Shown: positions 30,449-39,520 of the stretch, one piece after another
How the letters are laid out: every line of letters begins with the position of its first letter
How positions within the stretch are numbered: the first letter of the stretch is position 1
NCBI GenBank assembly: GCA_013306675.1
Contig: JABLUY010000133.1
Span: 36,483-100,482 of the forward strand
From: Thraustochytrium sp. TN22
Taxonomy: Eukaryota; Sar; Bigyra; Thraustochytrida; Thraustochytriidae
Direction of reading: 5' to 3'
Length of the DNA stretch: 64,000 nt
Translations under genes and position numbers: made by a program
The notes under the pieces: generated by a model
Databases searched by the model: none
What the model was told of the DNA's origin: nothing
The model's input: the letters and a program-made list of their open reading frames with translations, nothing else

Positions 30449-31483
30449 TCACGCGGCTGTCTCTGTGCCGCGCGAGGAGGCAGCCTCGCGAAGCGCCTGA
30501 CGCGTGGCTTCGTGCTGGGCGTGGGAAGAGCAGGCGACGACGACCTTGTCGAGGCCCCAGAGATTGAGATTCTTGTCGGCGGCGGCCCGCGCGAGTACCG
30601 CGACCAGGGCCTGCGCCGAGGCGGCGACCGAGGTTGCCCGCGGCGAGAGGTCGCCGAGCAGCGGGAGCACGAGCGTGTGAATATGCGTCTCGTGCTGCGC
30701 CTTCTCGAGCACGCTGGTGTAACGCGCCTCGAGAGCCGCGGGGGCCTCGGGCCCGTCCGGCTCGCTGACGACGTGAATAATATACTTGCTGGGCAGCTCA
30801 AAGGCCGGCGTGGTGATGACGCTGCCCGGGTCCAGCGCCGTCAGCTTGCGCTGCGCCAGGTGCGTCTCGCAGGCTACGGCGAGGCGCACGCCGGCGCGCA
30901 CAAAGGCCTGCTCCCAGACGCTGCCGGAAAAGGACTTGACGAGCGAGGGCGGGCAGGACCGCGCGACGCCGTCCGCCACGAGCGCCGTGGGTGAGCCCTC
31001 CCATATGTACACGCGCGCGCACAGGTCGCCGAGCACGCGGCGCGCGGGCTCCTGGGCCAGCAGCTTGGCCTCCTCGGCGCCGGCCTGCGAGGCCGTCTCC
31101 ATCATTCGAAGCTTCTGGTCCATCTCGTCCTGCAGGCTGTTGAGGCTCTCCAGCGACTCGCGCGGCAGGTTGCTTGTCGGGCTCTGCACGGACCGCGACC
31201 TGCGCCTGCCGCGCGGCATCTCCTCGTACATGGCATCGATATCCTGCTCCGTCGCCGGCCCCTCCACCGTCGCGCGCACCGTCTCTTCCAGCTCCTGCGG
31301 GCTCGGAGGCGGCTCCTTCAGCGGCGCCTCATCCAGCCACACCACCGCGTCCTCGTACGTGCCCTCCACCTGCCAGATCCTCCCGTCCGGCAGAATCTGC
31401 CCGGACTTGAACAGCCCGGTGCTCGGGCACCTGTACGTCACCTGGCCCAGCTTGCTCGCCGCCTCCGCCTCCTCGGGGTCCAT
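30449..31483 (-). CDS. Macro-domain-like protein
   Basis: A 344-aa protein counted from the ATG at 31483; the frame stays open upstream but encodes Gly/Arg/Ala repeats. The N-terminal 60 residues (TYRCPSTGLFKSGQILPDGR, then WQVEGTYEDAVVWLDE) form a small beta-rich motif I cannot name. After an Arg/Ser linker, residues about 145-340 follow the order of a macro domain: VYIWEGSPTALVADGVARSC, then GSVITTPAFELPSKYIIHVV, then HTLVLPLLGDLSPRATSVAA. The canonical GDI and NAAN motifs that bind ADP-ribose are not preserved, so binding or hydrolysis of ADP-ribose is doubtful. It converges on MMPL (167 bases) and diverges from ZW10 (434 bases). Confidence 0.7.
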   Translation of the reverse strand: MDPEEAEAASKLGQVTYRCPSTGLFKSGQILPDGRIWQVEGTYEDAVVWLDEAPLKEPPPSPQELEETVRATVEGPATEQDIDAMYEEMPRGRRRSRSVQSPTSNLPRESLESLNSLQDEMDQKLRMMETASQAGAEEAKLLAQEPARRVLGDLCARVYIWEGSPTALVADGVARSCPPSLVKSFSGSVWEQAFVRAGVRLAVACETHLAQRKLTALDPGSVITTPAFELPSKYIIHVVSEPDGPEAPAALEARYTSVLEKAQHETHIHTLVLPLLGDLSPRATSVAASAQALVAVLARAAADKNLNLWGLDKVVVACSSHAQHEATRQALREAASSRGTETAA

Positions 31484-31917
31484 GGCGCGCACGGGCCCCA
31501 GCCGCGCTCCTCCGCCAGTCCCCGCGCGCCGCCGTCGCGCGCCCTCGCCTCCTCCTCCTCCTCCTCCTCCTCCTCCTCCTCGTCGTGCACGTGCACCCGC
31601 GTCGCCGTCGCCGCGTCCGCGGGCGCGCGCGCAGCCAGGAGCGCCGCGCGAGGCGGGCCGGGGCCGCGGAGCGCCGCCGCTGCCGCCGCGCGCTCGCCGC
31701 GCCGGACAGGGCCGGCGGGGCGCACGAGGCGACGGAGCGACGGAGCGAAGGATGGATGGATGGATGGATGAACGAAGCTGCGGCGCGTACGAGTTTCGAA
31801 ATGCCGCTGGCGCACCCTGGCGCACTGGCGCCGTGAGTGAGCTAGGCCAAGCAAGGAAGCAGAACCTGAACGCGCGCAACCGCCGCGAGGCCGGGCGCGG
31901 CGGCGGGCGAGGTCAGG
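31484..31917. promoter_or_regulatory. Divergent promoter region between macro-like gene and ZW10
   Basis: 434 bases between two opposite ATGs. It contains a (CTC)n tract at about 31550-31582 and (GGAT)n at about 31750-31772. Assigned as a promoter from its position only; no specific element is recognised. Confidence 0.45.
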
Positions 31918-34359
31918 ATGGCGGGCGGCGGCGCGCCGGGCGAGGTGCTGCGCGAGCTGCTGGCGGCGAGCGGGCCCGGGCCCGGGCCGGGGTCGTCGCT
32001 GTCGGGCGGCAGCGGGGCGGGAGGCAACGGCGCTGGCGTCGAGGTGGAGCTGGAGCTGGAGCACTGGGAGCGCTTCGTGGAGGCGCTGGACGCGCGCGCG
32101 AACGCGACGCGCAAGGCCGTGCAGAATGTGCTCGTGGGACACCACCCCGAGTTCGCGGAGACCTTTGCGTGCGCGCAGGAGGTGGGCGCGCAGGTGGGCA
32201 AGCTGCGGGAGGACCTGAGGCAGGCCATGGACGAGGCAGCGGCCAAGGACAGCTTCCAGGGCGCAGGCGTGCTCTTCGTGGAGGAGAAGAACCGCGTGCT
32301 GGGCCAGCTGCAGCGGCTGTCCGCGCTGGCCGACACCCTGGGCGAGATGCAGGCGGTACAGGCGGCGCTGGACGGCGTGGACAATGCCATCGACAGCGGC
32401 GCGCTGGCCGATGCCGGCAGCGGGCTGCGCGCAGCCGAGGACCGACTCGACGGCATGGTGCGCAGCGGCGGCGCGCTCGTGGACTCGCGCGTGTGCCGCG
32501 CCATGCGCGTGCTCGCACGGCGCAAGAAGGCCAAGCTGCAGGCCGCGGCCGAGTCGCTCCTGCGCGCCTCGCTGCGCATCGCCGACCGCACCGTGGCCGT
32601 CTCGGCTGTGCGCGGGTCCTTCAAGGCGCAGGAGGCGCTGGCGGCGCTTGAGGCGCTCGGAACGCTGCGCGCCTTCGCGCGCGAGGAGATCGGCACGCCG
32701 CTGCTGGAGCACGTGCTGAGGCCCGTGCTGCGCGACGCCGCGCTCGAGACCTCGCTCTCGCAGTCGGACCGCGCCGTGGAGCTCTTCTTCGCGCGGCCGA
32801 CGCCCGGCGCTGCTGGCGCGAGCAGCGCCTCGGACGGCGGGCGCGCGCCCTCGCCGCGGGCCGACGACGCCGAGCTGCGTCTGGAGCGCATCTTCGAGCA
32901 CGTGCTGGAGACCTTGCGCTTCGTGGACGCGCACCTCTTCGCGGGCAACGTGGACTGGATGGCGCTTCTGGCAGACTGCGTGTGGGCGCGGGCCGGCGAG
33001 GCGGACGGTGGCTTGGCGGCGCTGCTCAAGCGCCTCCTGGTGGACGCGCTGCCGGACGACCCGAACAGGCTCCCTGCGTACCAGGGGCTGGCGCTCTCGG
33101 CCAAGGAGCTGGAGGACGTACTGGCGGACATGGGCCTGGTGGCCGACGCGGACCGCCCGCTGCTCGCGTATCTGAATGACCTGCAGGGCCACCTCGCACA
33201 AAAGCGCCGCGCGCACTACCTGACGCAGGCGCGCGCCTGCGTCGTGGGTGCCTATGCGACGGCGGCCGAGAGCGCGCTGGACGAGGACCCGGCGTCGGAG
33301 CTGCGTGCGCTGCTGGACCGCGTCGCGGCCGCCGATGACCGCGGGCCCGGCGTCTTCGGCGTCCCGCAGATGCAGGTCACGCGCGCGGCCAAGTCGCTCC
33401 TGCGCCTGTGCTATCAGTGCCTGGACGAGGCGGTGCGGTCCGCCGACCTGGCGGACCCGGCCGCGGAGGCCGCCGAGCAGGGGCTCGCGGCCGTCCTCGT
33501 GCAGACATGCCGCGACATGGTGGAGCTCTTCCGCGTGCTCGTCCCGCTGCGCCACGCGCGCGCGCTGGCCGACGCCAACAACGCGCGCCCCGCACTCCTT
33601 CTCCACAACGACTGCGTGCTGCTCTGCACGCACCTCCTCGTCATGGGCTACACGTACCGGCGCCGGCTGCCGGTGGCGATGCGCGACGCCTTTCTCACGG
33701 TCGACCTGGTGCCGGGCTTGCGCGAGCTGGCGGCTTCGCAGCTGGACGCGCAGCTCGCGCTGCAGACCGGCCGCCTCGCGGCCGAGTGCTTCGGCGCCGA
33801 CGCCGAGCGCACCAGCACGGGCAGTGACAACCCGGCAGCGTCTGCCGACTCGGGCACCACGGCCGTGGACGACCTCTCGCGCCGCCTGGATCGCTGCCAG
33901 CGCGCCATCACGGACCTGGCCGCGGAGCTGGACGAGGTGCTGGCGCCCGAGCTCGCTGCGCGCAGCCTGGCGCACGTGGTCGACGGCTCGGTGGATGCGC
34001 TGCTCGCGCACGTGACAGACCATCTGGCGCCGCGGCGTGCCGCTGCGGCGCGCGCCGCGCCGGACGCCGACCTGACGCTGTCCTCCAATGAGATTAGCTC
34101 GCTGCGCGAGAGCCTGCAGGTCTTCAAGGACACCACCTCGGCCGAGCTCACGCGTCGTCTGCAGCGTCCGCAGGACCGCAACGAGATGGACCGCGTCTGC
34201 CCGGGGCTCTTGGCGCTCACGCAGCTCGCAGCCTCGCTGGAGCGCTTTCTCACTGTGCACATTTTTCAAGACAACGTCAAGGCTGGCGCGCTCGCGGCGC
34301 TGCCGCCGCGTCATGTGCGCGGCTTGACCACCTTTCTCTTTCCCTCCGACGTGGAATGA
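31918..34359 (+). CDS. ZW10: ZW10 homologue (RZZ / Dsl1-NRZ complex)
   Basis: An 813-aa helical protein, close to the length of animal ZW10 (about 780 aa). ZW10 acts in ER-Golgi vesicle tethering (NRZ/Dsl1 complex) and, in some lineages, at kinetochores (RZZ complex). Recognition rests on the C-terminal half: LHNDCVLLCTHLLVMGYTYR, TVDLVPGLRELAASQLDAQL and the terminal stretch ELTRRLQRPQDRNEMDRVCP followed by a helix ending FLTVHIFQDN. The N-terminal half is coiled coil (residues 70-200). The ATG at 31918 is the first in frame. It converges on TTC1 with 138 bases between the stops. Confidence 0.8.
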   Translation: MAGGGAPGEVLRELLAASGPGPGPGSSLSGGSGAGGNGAGVEVELELEHWERFVEALDARANATRKAVQNVLVGHHPEFAETFACAQEVGAQVGKLREDLRQAMDEAAAKDSFQGAGVLFVEEKNRVLGQLQRLSALADTLGEMQAVQAALDGVDNAIDSGALADAGSGLRAAEDRLDGMVRSGGALVDSRVCRAMRVLARRKKAKLQAAAESLLRASLRIADRTVAVSAVRGSFKAQEALAALEALGTLRAFAREEIGTPLLEHVLRPVLRDAALETSLSQSDRAVELFFARPTPGAAGASSASDGGRAPSPRADDAELRLERIFEHVLETLRFVDAHLFAGNVDWMALLADCVWARAGEADGGLAALLKRLLVDALPDDPNRLPAYQGLALSAKELEDVLADMGLVADADRPLLAYLNDLQGHLAQKRRAHYLTQARACVVGAYATAAESALDEDPASELRALLDRVAAADDRGPGVFGVPQMQVTRAAKSLLRLCYQCLDEAVRSADLADPAAEAAEQGLAAVLVQTCRDMVELFRVLVPLRHARALADANNARPALLLHNDCVLLCTHLLVMGYTYRRRLPVAMRDAFLTVDLVPGLRELAASQLDAQLALQTGRLAAECFGADAERTSTGSDNPAASADSGTTAVDDLSRRLDRCQRAITDLAAELDEVLAPELAARSLAHVVDGSVDALLAHVTDHLAPRRAAAARAAPDADLTLSSNEISSLRESLQVFKDTTSAELTRRLQRPQDRNEMDRVCPGLLALTQLAASLERFLTVHIFQDNVKAGALAALPPRHVRGLTTFLFPSDVE

Positions 34360-34497
34360 AAGAATGATGGAGATCAGAAGTCATCAGGGTTGCTTTCGGT
34401 TATCTGCGTGTGCGTGCAAACATGCATGCGTGCGTGCGTGCGTGCGTGCGTGCGTGTGTGTCATCAAGTTTTGGAGTCTTGTCTCTCCTCGTCCTAC
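34360..34497. repeat. Convergent spacer with (GTGC)n microsatellite
   Basis: Between the ZW10 and TTC1 stops lies a run of TGCG/GTGC tetranucleotides at about 34421-34460. Confidence 0.7.
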
Positions 34498-35340
34498 TTA
34501 CTGTTGGAAGGAGATGGAGTACGAGCCCGTGTTTGGGTCCTGCACCGCCTTGAAGTTGTCCAGGCTGAGTCCAACCATGCCGAGCGCGGCGTTGCCGAGC
34601 TCCTTGAGTTTGCCGAGCATCTCGTCCTTGAGCTTTTCGTTCTTCTCCTTGACGGCCGCCTCGACGCGCGCATGTTCCAGCACGCCTTGCCGGAAGGACG
34701 GGTCGATCTCCACGACCTTGCTGAGGTCGGCCAGCGCCTCGTCGAGCTGCTCAGTCAGCTCATAGAGCTTGGCGCGCCGCATGTACGCCTTGACGTATCG
34801 CGGGTCGAGCTCCACGGCCTCGGAGCAGTCCTCGATGGCGTCCTCCGGCCGCTCCAGGTACATGAGGCAGGCGGCGCGGTTGTTGAGGAAGATGGCCTTG
34901 GTGGCGCGAAATACATCGGTGTCGGGCGCCAACTCCAGTGCGTCTGAGTACGCGTCCACGGCCTCCAGGTAGCGCTTCTCCTTGAAGAGACGGTTGCCCT
35001 CCTCCTTGCGCTCCGAGGCGCGCGCCCCGTCCTTGTCCAGCTGCCGCACCGACGCCGGGTGGTTCACCACGGACTCCAGGTACCTGGCTGGAATCTGCTC
35101 CTCGCCCGCGTGCGCGGGGTGCACGCGCGCCGGGTCCTCCGGCCCTGCTGCGCCGCTGCCGGCGAGGGCAGCGGCCTCCTCGGGCTGGTCCTCGTCGTCC
35201 TGGTCGTCATGATCGCCGTCGCCCGACGTGGCCGACGGCGGCGCGCCAGCGGGCGGCGCGGCGGCGGGCGGCGGCGCGGCGGCCACCACCTGGTCCTCCT
35301 CCTCGTCGTCGGACGGCAGCTGCTCGATCTCCACCGGCAT
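34498..35340 (-). CDS. TTC1: Tetratricopeptide repeat protein 1 (TTC1) homologue
   Basis: A 280-aa cytosolic co-chaperone-type protein, similar in length to human TTC1 (292 aa). An acidic, Pro/Ala-rich N-terminus (1-100) is followed by three TPR units (about 105-215): EEGNRLFKEKRYLEAVDAYS, then FLNNRAACLMYLERPEDAIE, then AYMRRAKLYELTEQLDEALA. The C-terminal signature LKELGNAALGMVGLSLDNFK followed by GSYSISFQQ is the diagnostic tail of TTC1. TTC1 is known to bind Hsp70/Hsp90 C-termini and some signalling proteins. It is head to head with STE24; the two ATGs are 152 bases apart. Confidence 0.9.
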   Translation of the reverse strand: MPVEIEQLPSDDEEEDQVVAAAPPPAAAPPAGAPPSATSGDGDHDDQDDEDQPEEAAALAGSGAAGPEDPARVHPAHAGEEQIPARYLESVVNHPASVRQLDKDGARASERKEEGNRLFKEKRYLEAVDAYSDALELAPDTDVFRATKAIFLNNRAACLMYLERPEDAIEDCSEAVELDPRYVKAYMRRAKLYELTEQLDEALADLSKVVEIDPSFRQGVLEHARVEAAVKEKNEKLKDEMLGKLKELGNAALGMVGLSLDNFKAVQDPNTGSYSISFQQ

Positions 35341-35492
35341 GGCGGCGGGGCGGCGGCGATGAAGGCGACGATGACGATCCTGGTCTGCTTGCTGCTCATG
35401 GCATGGTGCCGCAGAACCTCCTCGCCCCCGCGCCCGCCGGTGAGCCAGGACGGAGCAAGCAAGCGAGCGCGCGAGCGGGCGAGCGGGCGATC
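35341..35492. promoter_or_regulatory. Short bidirectional promoter between TTC1 and STE24
   Basis: Only 152 bases separate the TTC1 ATG (35340, minus) from the preferred STE24 ATG (35493, plus), so both promoters and 5' UTRs must share this interval. An upstream ATG at 35403 is in frame with STE24 but would add 30 low-complexity residues. (GCGA)n-like repeats are near 35455-35490. Confidence 0.5.
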
Positions 35493-36959
35493 ATGACGTG
35501 GCCCCTCTTCCGGCAGGCCGGTTGGGCGCCGCCGAGCGGCGTGGACTACCTGGCGCTCGGCCTGGGCTTCGTCGTGGTGGAGCAGGTCGCCGAGGCGGCG
35601 CTGGCGCTGCGCCAGCGCGCGTACCTGCAGCGCGACAAGCTGCCGGGGCGGCTGGAGGATGAGGTGCGTGCCATCGATGAGGCCGCCTCGCGCGACGCAC
35701 CGCCGGCAGCGCCCACGCAGCAGGATATGGGCCGGGGCGCGCAGGACGAGGCGGCGGTGGCGCCCGGCCTGCTGGGCCAGCTGCGCGCCAAGTTCGCCAA
35801 GTCGCAGGCGTACAACTTGGCCAAGAACTCCTTCTCCTTCGTCAAGCTCGGCTACGGCCTCGCGCTCAGCGCCGGCATGCTGCTGAGCGGCTTTCAGGTC
35901 TGGCTCTGGACCCAGTCCGTGGGCGCCACGGAGGCCGTCTTTGGCGCGGACGCCGCGCAGAGCGAGCTCGTGGTGGGCAGCGTGTTTCTGGCCGCGCAGA
36001 GCGTCGTCAGCGCCCTGCTGGGGCTCCCGCTGTCCGTCTACACCACCTTCTATCTCGAGGCGGACCACGGCTTCAACCGCACGTCGCCGGCCACCTTCGT
36101 TGCAGACCTCTTCAAGGGCTTGCTCGTGGAGAACGTCCTGGTGCTGCCGCTCATGGCCGGCATCGTCAAGCTCGTGCGGTGGGGCGGTGCCAACTTCTGG
36201 CTCTACGTGTGGGCCTTGCTCGTCGCCTTCTCCCTGCTCATGATCACCATCTACCCGAACTTCATCATGCCGCTCTTCAATGAGTACAAGGCACTGCCGG
36301 ACGGCGAGCTCAAGGACGCCATTGAGGCGCTCGCCAAGCAGCTTGACTTTCCTCTCACCAAGCTCTACGAGGTCGACGGCAGCAAGCGCTCCAGCCACTC
36401 CAACGCCTTCCTCTTTGGCTTCTTCCGCGACAAGCGCATCGTACTCTTCGACACACTCATTCGCAACCCGGATGAGCCCGCGCTGGAGTGCACCAAGGAT
36501 GAGATTGTCAGCATCCTCGCCCATGAGCTCGGCCACTGGAGCATGAGCCACACCGTCAAGGGCTTTGTGCTGCAGATGTCCGTCTATCTCGTGGCGCTGC
36601 GCCTCTTTGGCGTCTTTCTGCACGACCCGGACATGTACCGCTCCTTTGGCTTCGTCGACCAGCCCGTCATCATCGGCCTCAACCTCTTCTCCTACATTGT
36701 CTCCCCGCTCGCCACCGTCCTCTCCGTTGCCGTGCACGCGCTCACCCGCAAGTTCGAGTACGAGGCCGATGCTTATGCCGTCCACCTCGGCAAGGCCGAC
36801 GAGCTGCGTTCCGGTCTCTGCAAGATCTCCATCTCCAACCTCGCCTCCTTTGACAATGACCCCATCTACCATGCCGTGCACCATTCGCACCCCTCTCTTC
36901 TTGACCGTCTGCGCGCCATGGACAGGGTTGCTTCTTCCCTTAGCAAGAAGGCGAGCTAA
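35493..36959 (+). CDS. STE24: CAAX prenyl protease 1 (STE24/ZMPSTE24)
   Basis: A 488-aa polytopic zinc metalloprotease of the ER membrane that removes the C-terminal tripeptide from prenylated CAAX proteins and clears clogged translocons. The zinc site is HELGH (residues 344-348) with the downstream glutamate in EYEADAYAVHLG. NAFLFGFFRDKRIVLFDTLI is the family block before the active site. It has about seven transmembrane helices, and its length is close to yeast Ste24 (453 aa). The protein ends KKAS, which fits a C-terminal dilysine (KKxx) ER-retrieval signal. I chose the second in-frame ATG because the first adds Ala/Ser/Arg low complexity. Confidence 0.95.
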   Translation: MTWPLFRQAGWAPPSGVDYLALGLGFVVVEQVAEAALALRQRAYLQRDKLPGRLEDEVRAIDEAASRDAPPAAPTQQDMGRGAQDEAAVAPGLLGQLRAKFAKSQAYNLAKNSFSFVKLGYGLALSAGMLLSGFQVWLWTQSVGATEAVFGADAAQSELVVGSVFLAAQSVVSALLGLPLSVYTTFYLEADHGFNRTSPATFVADLFKGLLVENVLVLPLMAGIVKLVRWGGANFWLYVWALLVAFSLLMITIYPNFIMPLFNEYKALPDGELKDAIEALAKQLDFPLTKLYEVDGSKRSSHSNAFLFGFFRDKRIVLFDTLIRNPDEPALECTKDEIVSILAHELGHWSMSHTVKGFVLQMSVYLVALRLFGVFLHDPDMYRSFGFVDQPVIIGLNLFSYIVSPLATVLSVAVHALTRKFEYEADAYAVHLGKADELRSGLCKISISNLASFDNDPIYHAVHHSHPSLLDRLRAMDRVASSLSKKAS

Positions 36960-37412
36960 CTAGCTCTATGCCTAGCTAGCGAGAGCAATTGATCATGGCC
37001 CAGTTATTGACTGTAAGTGAAGGCTCGCAACGCGCACTGCTTGCAGCCACGTCCGTCGCTCTCTTTGCGCGGTGTAACATACCTCGCTTGTTTTACCACT
37101 GTCCAACTTGAGTGAACCCCGCCCTGCCGTCGCCCCATTTTGATTGCGCCCCTCTTTCTCAGGGTCGAGCCTCGCCGGTCGTGCATTTCCCCCCCTCCGC
37201 CGGGCCCCGGCGGCCCAGACCGGACCACGGTGGTCCCAAAGCCCGCGCGCGCGCGCATGCGGGCGGGCGGGCGGGCAACTTGAAGCGGGCAGGCGGGCTG
37301 AAGAAGTCTGATGTGAGCACGTGCGCGCGAACGTCGCTTGTGGCAGTTCACGCGCATGCACCGCAAAACTTTATGTGCGTGCTGTTCGGATTGCTAGCTT
37401 GCGTCTGAGAGT
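36960..37412. other. Intergenic region
   Basis: 453 bases between STE24 and the two-TM gene. It contains a (CGGG)n/(GC)n stretch near 37240-37275 and no coding signal. Confidence 0.6.
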
Positions 37413-38675
37413 ATGATCAAGGCGGAGTCTGCCGGCAGCACAGCGTCCAGCTCGACGACCGGGTCGGCGCGTGACGTCGTGCTGGCCTCCGTAGAATCTC
37501 CTTCGAGTCCGGTGCCGAGTGCGCCGCCGCTGCGGCCCAAGACATGGCGGCACAGGATTTTCCAAACCTGGGGCGTGGGCGCCAGGACGCTCGTGCCGGT
37601 CGGGCCGGGCGGCTGCCTGAGCTTCTTTAACCTGGCGATCATCGTCGCGTGCGCGAGCTTCTTCGTGGTCAATGCGTACGTCATCATCGATGGCTTCGTG
37701 GCGGACCTCAAGACGCCGCCAGTTTCAATGCAGATCTCTTTCAACGAGCCCACCCCGATGCCGCCGATGCTGCTGTGCAACTCGATTCCGCGTACCGGGT
37801 TTGATCAGACACGCCTCACCATGACGTACATGAACAACACTTTGGTGGCGTGCAGCCAGCGTTTCAAAGGCTACGAGGCCGACGACGCGGCTGGGAAAGG
37901 GACAAAGATCTTGCCATCGTGCACCAACGTTTTCCCCGAGGCGACAGTGCAGGCGCGCAAGATCCAGCACGAGTTCATCGCTGCCTCCGGCGATGTTCAA
38001 GAGACCTGGCTTGGGTGCCTCGAGCTGTCCGGCTTCCCGGGGTGGACGCCTCTCTCGGGCTCTGCGCACAACTTCCCGAACTCGCTCAAGATCGACATGA
38101 CGATGAATTTCACGGCGCTTGCGGCGACGTCTGGTGCCGCCAGCGGCGACGACTACACGTCCGACTACTACTACTACGAGTCAACACTCACGGACGAGGA
38201 GGCGTCGGCGGACTACTTCGGCGCCGACTTGTACCTTTTCGAACAAATCGAGGACCTCCGCGCGGCGAACGAGTCGTGGAGCCTACGATATGAGAGCGCG
38301 GGCCACGCGGTGCTGGCCGGTGGCGCGTACCACGATGCGACGCTCTCGCTCTCGCGAGTCAAGTACCTGGACGGCAAGACTTCCAACGCATACCAGCAGT
38401 ACTCGGTGGCGCTGTCGACGGCTCCGCTCAATCCGACCAACTTTGACAAGATCGAAGTGGAGCTCTCCTTTGGCGACGCGCGCATCTTTACCACGGAGCA
38501 ACGCCGCGCGCTCTTTTCCACGTATTTTGGCGCCCTGGGTGGCTGGCTCGGCCTTTTGAGCGATGGCTGGGGCGTCATCTCCATCCTCTTCCTCCTGGAG
38601 CGCATCGCCCTCGTTCGTCTTGGCCGGCGTGAGCAACTCGACTGGTTCGATGACGTGGCCACGTCTCCCGTGTAG
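37413..38675 (+). CDS. Two-transmembrane ectodomain protein (DEG/ENaC-like topology, family unknown)
   Basis: A 420-aa protein. Residues 1-65 are a cytosolic Ser/Pro-rich tail. A first membrane helix lies near 70-92 (FFNLAIIVACASFFVVNAYV). An extracytosolic domain of about 270 residues follows with several cysteines (CNS, ACSQ, SCTN, GCLE) and N-glycosylation sequons. A second hydrophobic segment near 368-395 is preceded by FSTYFGALGGWLGLLSDGWG, and the tail is short. Two helices with a Cys-containing ectodomain and a GxLGL-type pre-TM2 motif recall DEG/ENaC/ASIC channels, but the selectivity-filter signature is not clear. I would call it a membrane protein of unknown function; a channel role is conjecture. 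Its GC content looks lower than that of its neighbours. Confidence 0.75.
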   Translation: MIKAESAGSTASSSTTGSARDVVLASVESPSSPVPSAPPLRPKTWRHRIFQTWGVGARTLVPVGPGGCLSFFNLAIIVACASFFVVNAYVIIDGFVADLKTPPVSMQISFNEPTPMPPMLLCNSIPRTGFDQTRLTMTYMNNTLVACSQRFKGYEADDAAGKGTKILPSCTNVFPEATVQARKIQHEFIAASGDVQETWLGCLELSGFPGWTPLSGSAHNFPNSLKIDMTMNFTALAATSGAASGDDYTSDYYYYESTLTDEEASADYFGADLYLFEQIEDLRAANESWSLRYESAGHAVLAGGAYHDATLSLSRVKYLDGKTSNAYQQYSVALSTAPLNPTNFDKIEVELSFGDARIFTTEQRRALFSTYFGALGGWLGLLSDGWGVISILFLLERIALVRLGRREQLDWFDDVATSPV

Positions 38676-39520
38676 CTCGAAGTCTACTTGCTCACAGTCA
38701 AGGGCCTACCTGCCTACTACCTGAGCTGTATTTTTTTTTAACGCGCAAGCAAAATGCTCATGTCGATCGCGGCGGCTGTCGGGCTGCGGCCACGCCTGGC
38801 CCAGGACTGGCCCACTTGTTTACCGTTTTTCCCGTCATCTCACTTTCGTACCACCAAAAGCGTCTTGCGCCAGCCAGCAAATGATCGACGCCAAGCAAGC
38901 CAGCCCATCGGTCAGCTAGACGAGCGCACCGGCTCGCAGGGGGGAGAGAGGCCCGCCACGACACGACACGCTGGTGTAGGTCTTAGAACTACAGCAATGT
39001 GATCGATGCCCGAAGCCGGGACCCTGCGCGAGAGCGAGGGCCTTCGAGTGGGACATCTGCGAGGACACCCGCGTCCCGGACTGGGACGAGGGGGGACCAC
39101 CTGCCTGCCAGTCGACTTCGTCGCGGCGCTCGCGGTCTAGACGACGAGTAGTGGCGGGACTGACCGCCCTGGGTCGCGCAGGGGCGGAGCCCGGTCGGGT
39201 GCACGTAAGATCCGGAAGCTTCACATCTGCCAGGTTCTTTGGCCGGCTCGTGCAAGACGAGCGCAAGGAAGGAAGTTCTGCTGCCCCTGGGCTACGAGAC
39301 TGGGAGCACGGTTCTGCAGTAGGTGGCCGGACGCGGGCGGTCTGTTAGTCAGTCTCTCTCTCTCTCTATAGCTAGCTAGCTAGCTAGCTAGCTAGAAGTA
39401 GCGAAGAGGTAACAAAGCCAGGCAGGCAGCTGGAGCGAGTCGCTTGCTTGGCCTGGAGCCAGGAAGCGAGCGAGCGAGTGAGCGAGAGAGCAAGCGAGCA
39501 ACTTTCTGGCGCACGCCACG
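38676..39520. other. Intergenic region
   Basis: 845 bases between the two-TM gene and the C2/EF-hand gene. It contains a T run at about 38731-38740, (TC)n at about 39352-39367 and (AGCT)n at about 39369-39395. No gene is recognised. Confidence 0.6.

Noticed and set aside
31438-34314. 958-codon minus-strand frame overlapping ZW10
   Set aside because: It is antisense to the ZW10 homologue and Arg/Gln/His/Leu-rich, typical of a GC-rich shadow frame.
35064-36890. 608-codon minus-strand frame overlapping STE24
   Set aside because: It is antisense to the well-supported STE24 gene, with no recognisable domain.
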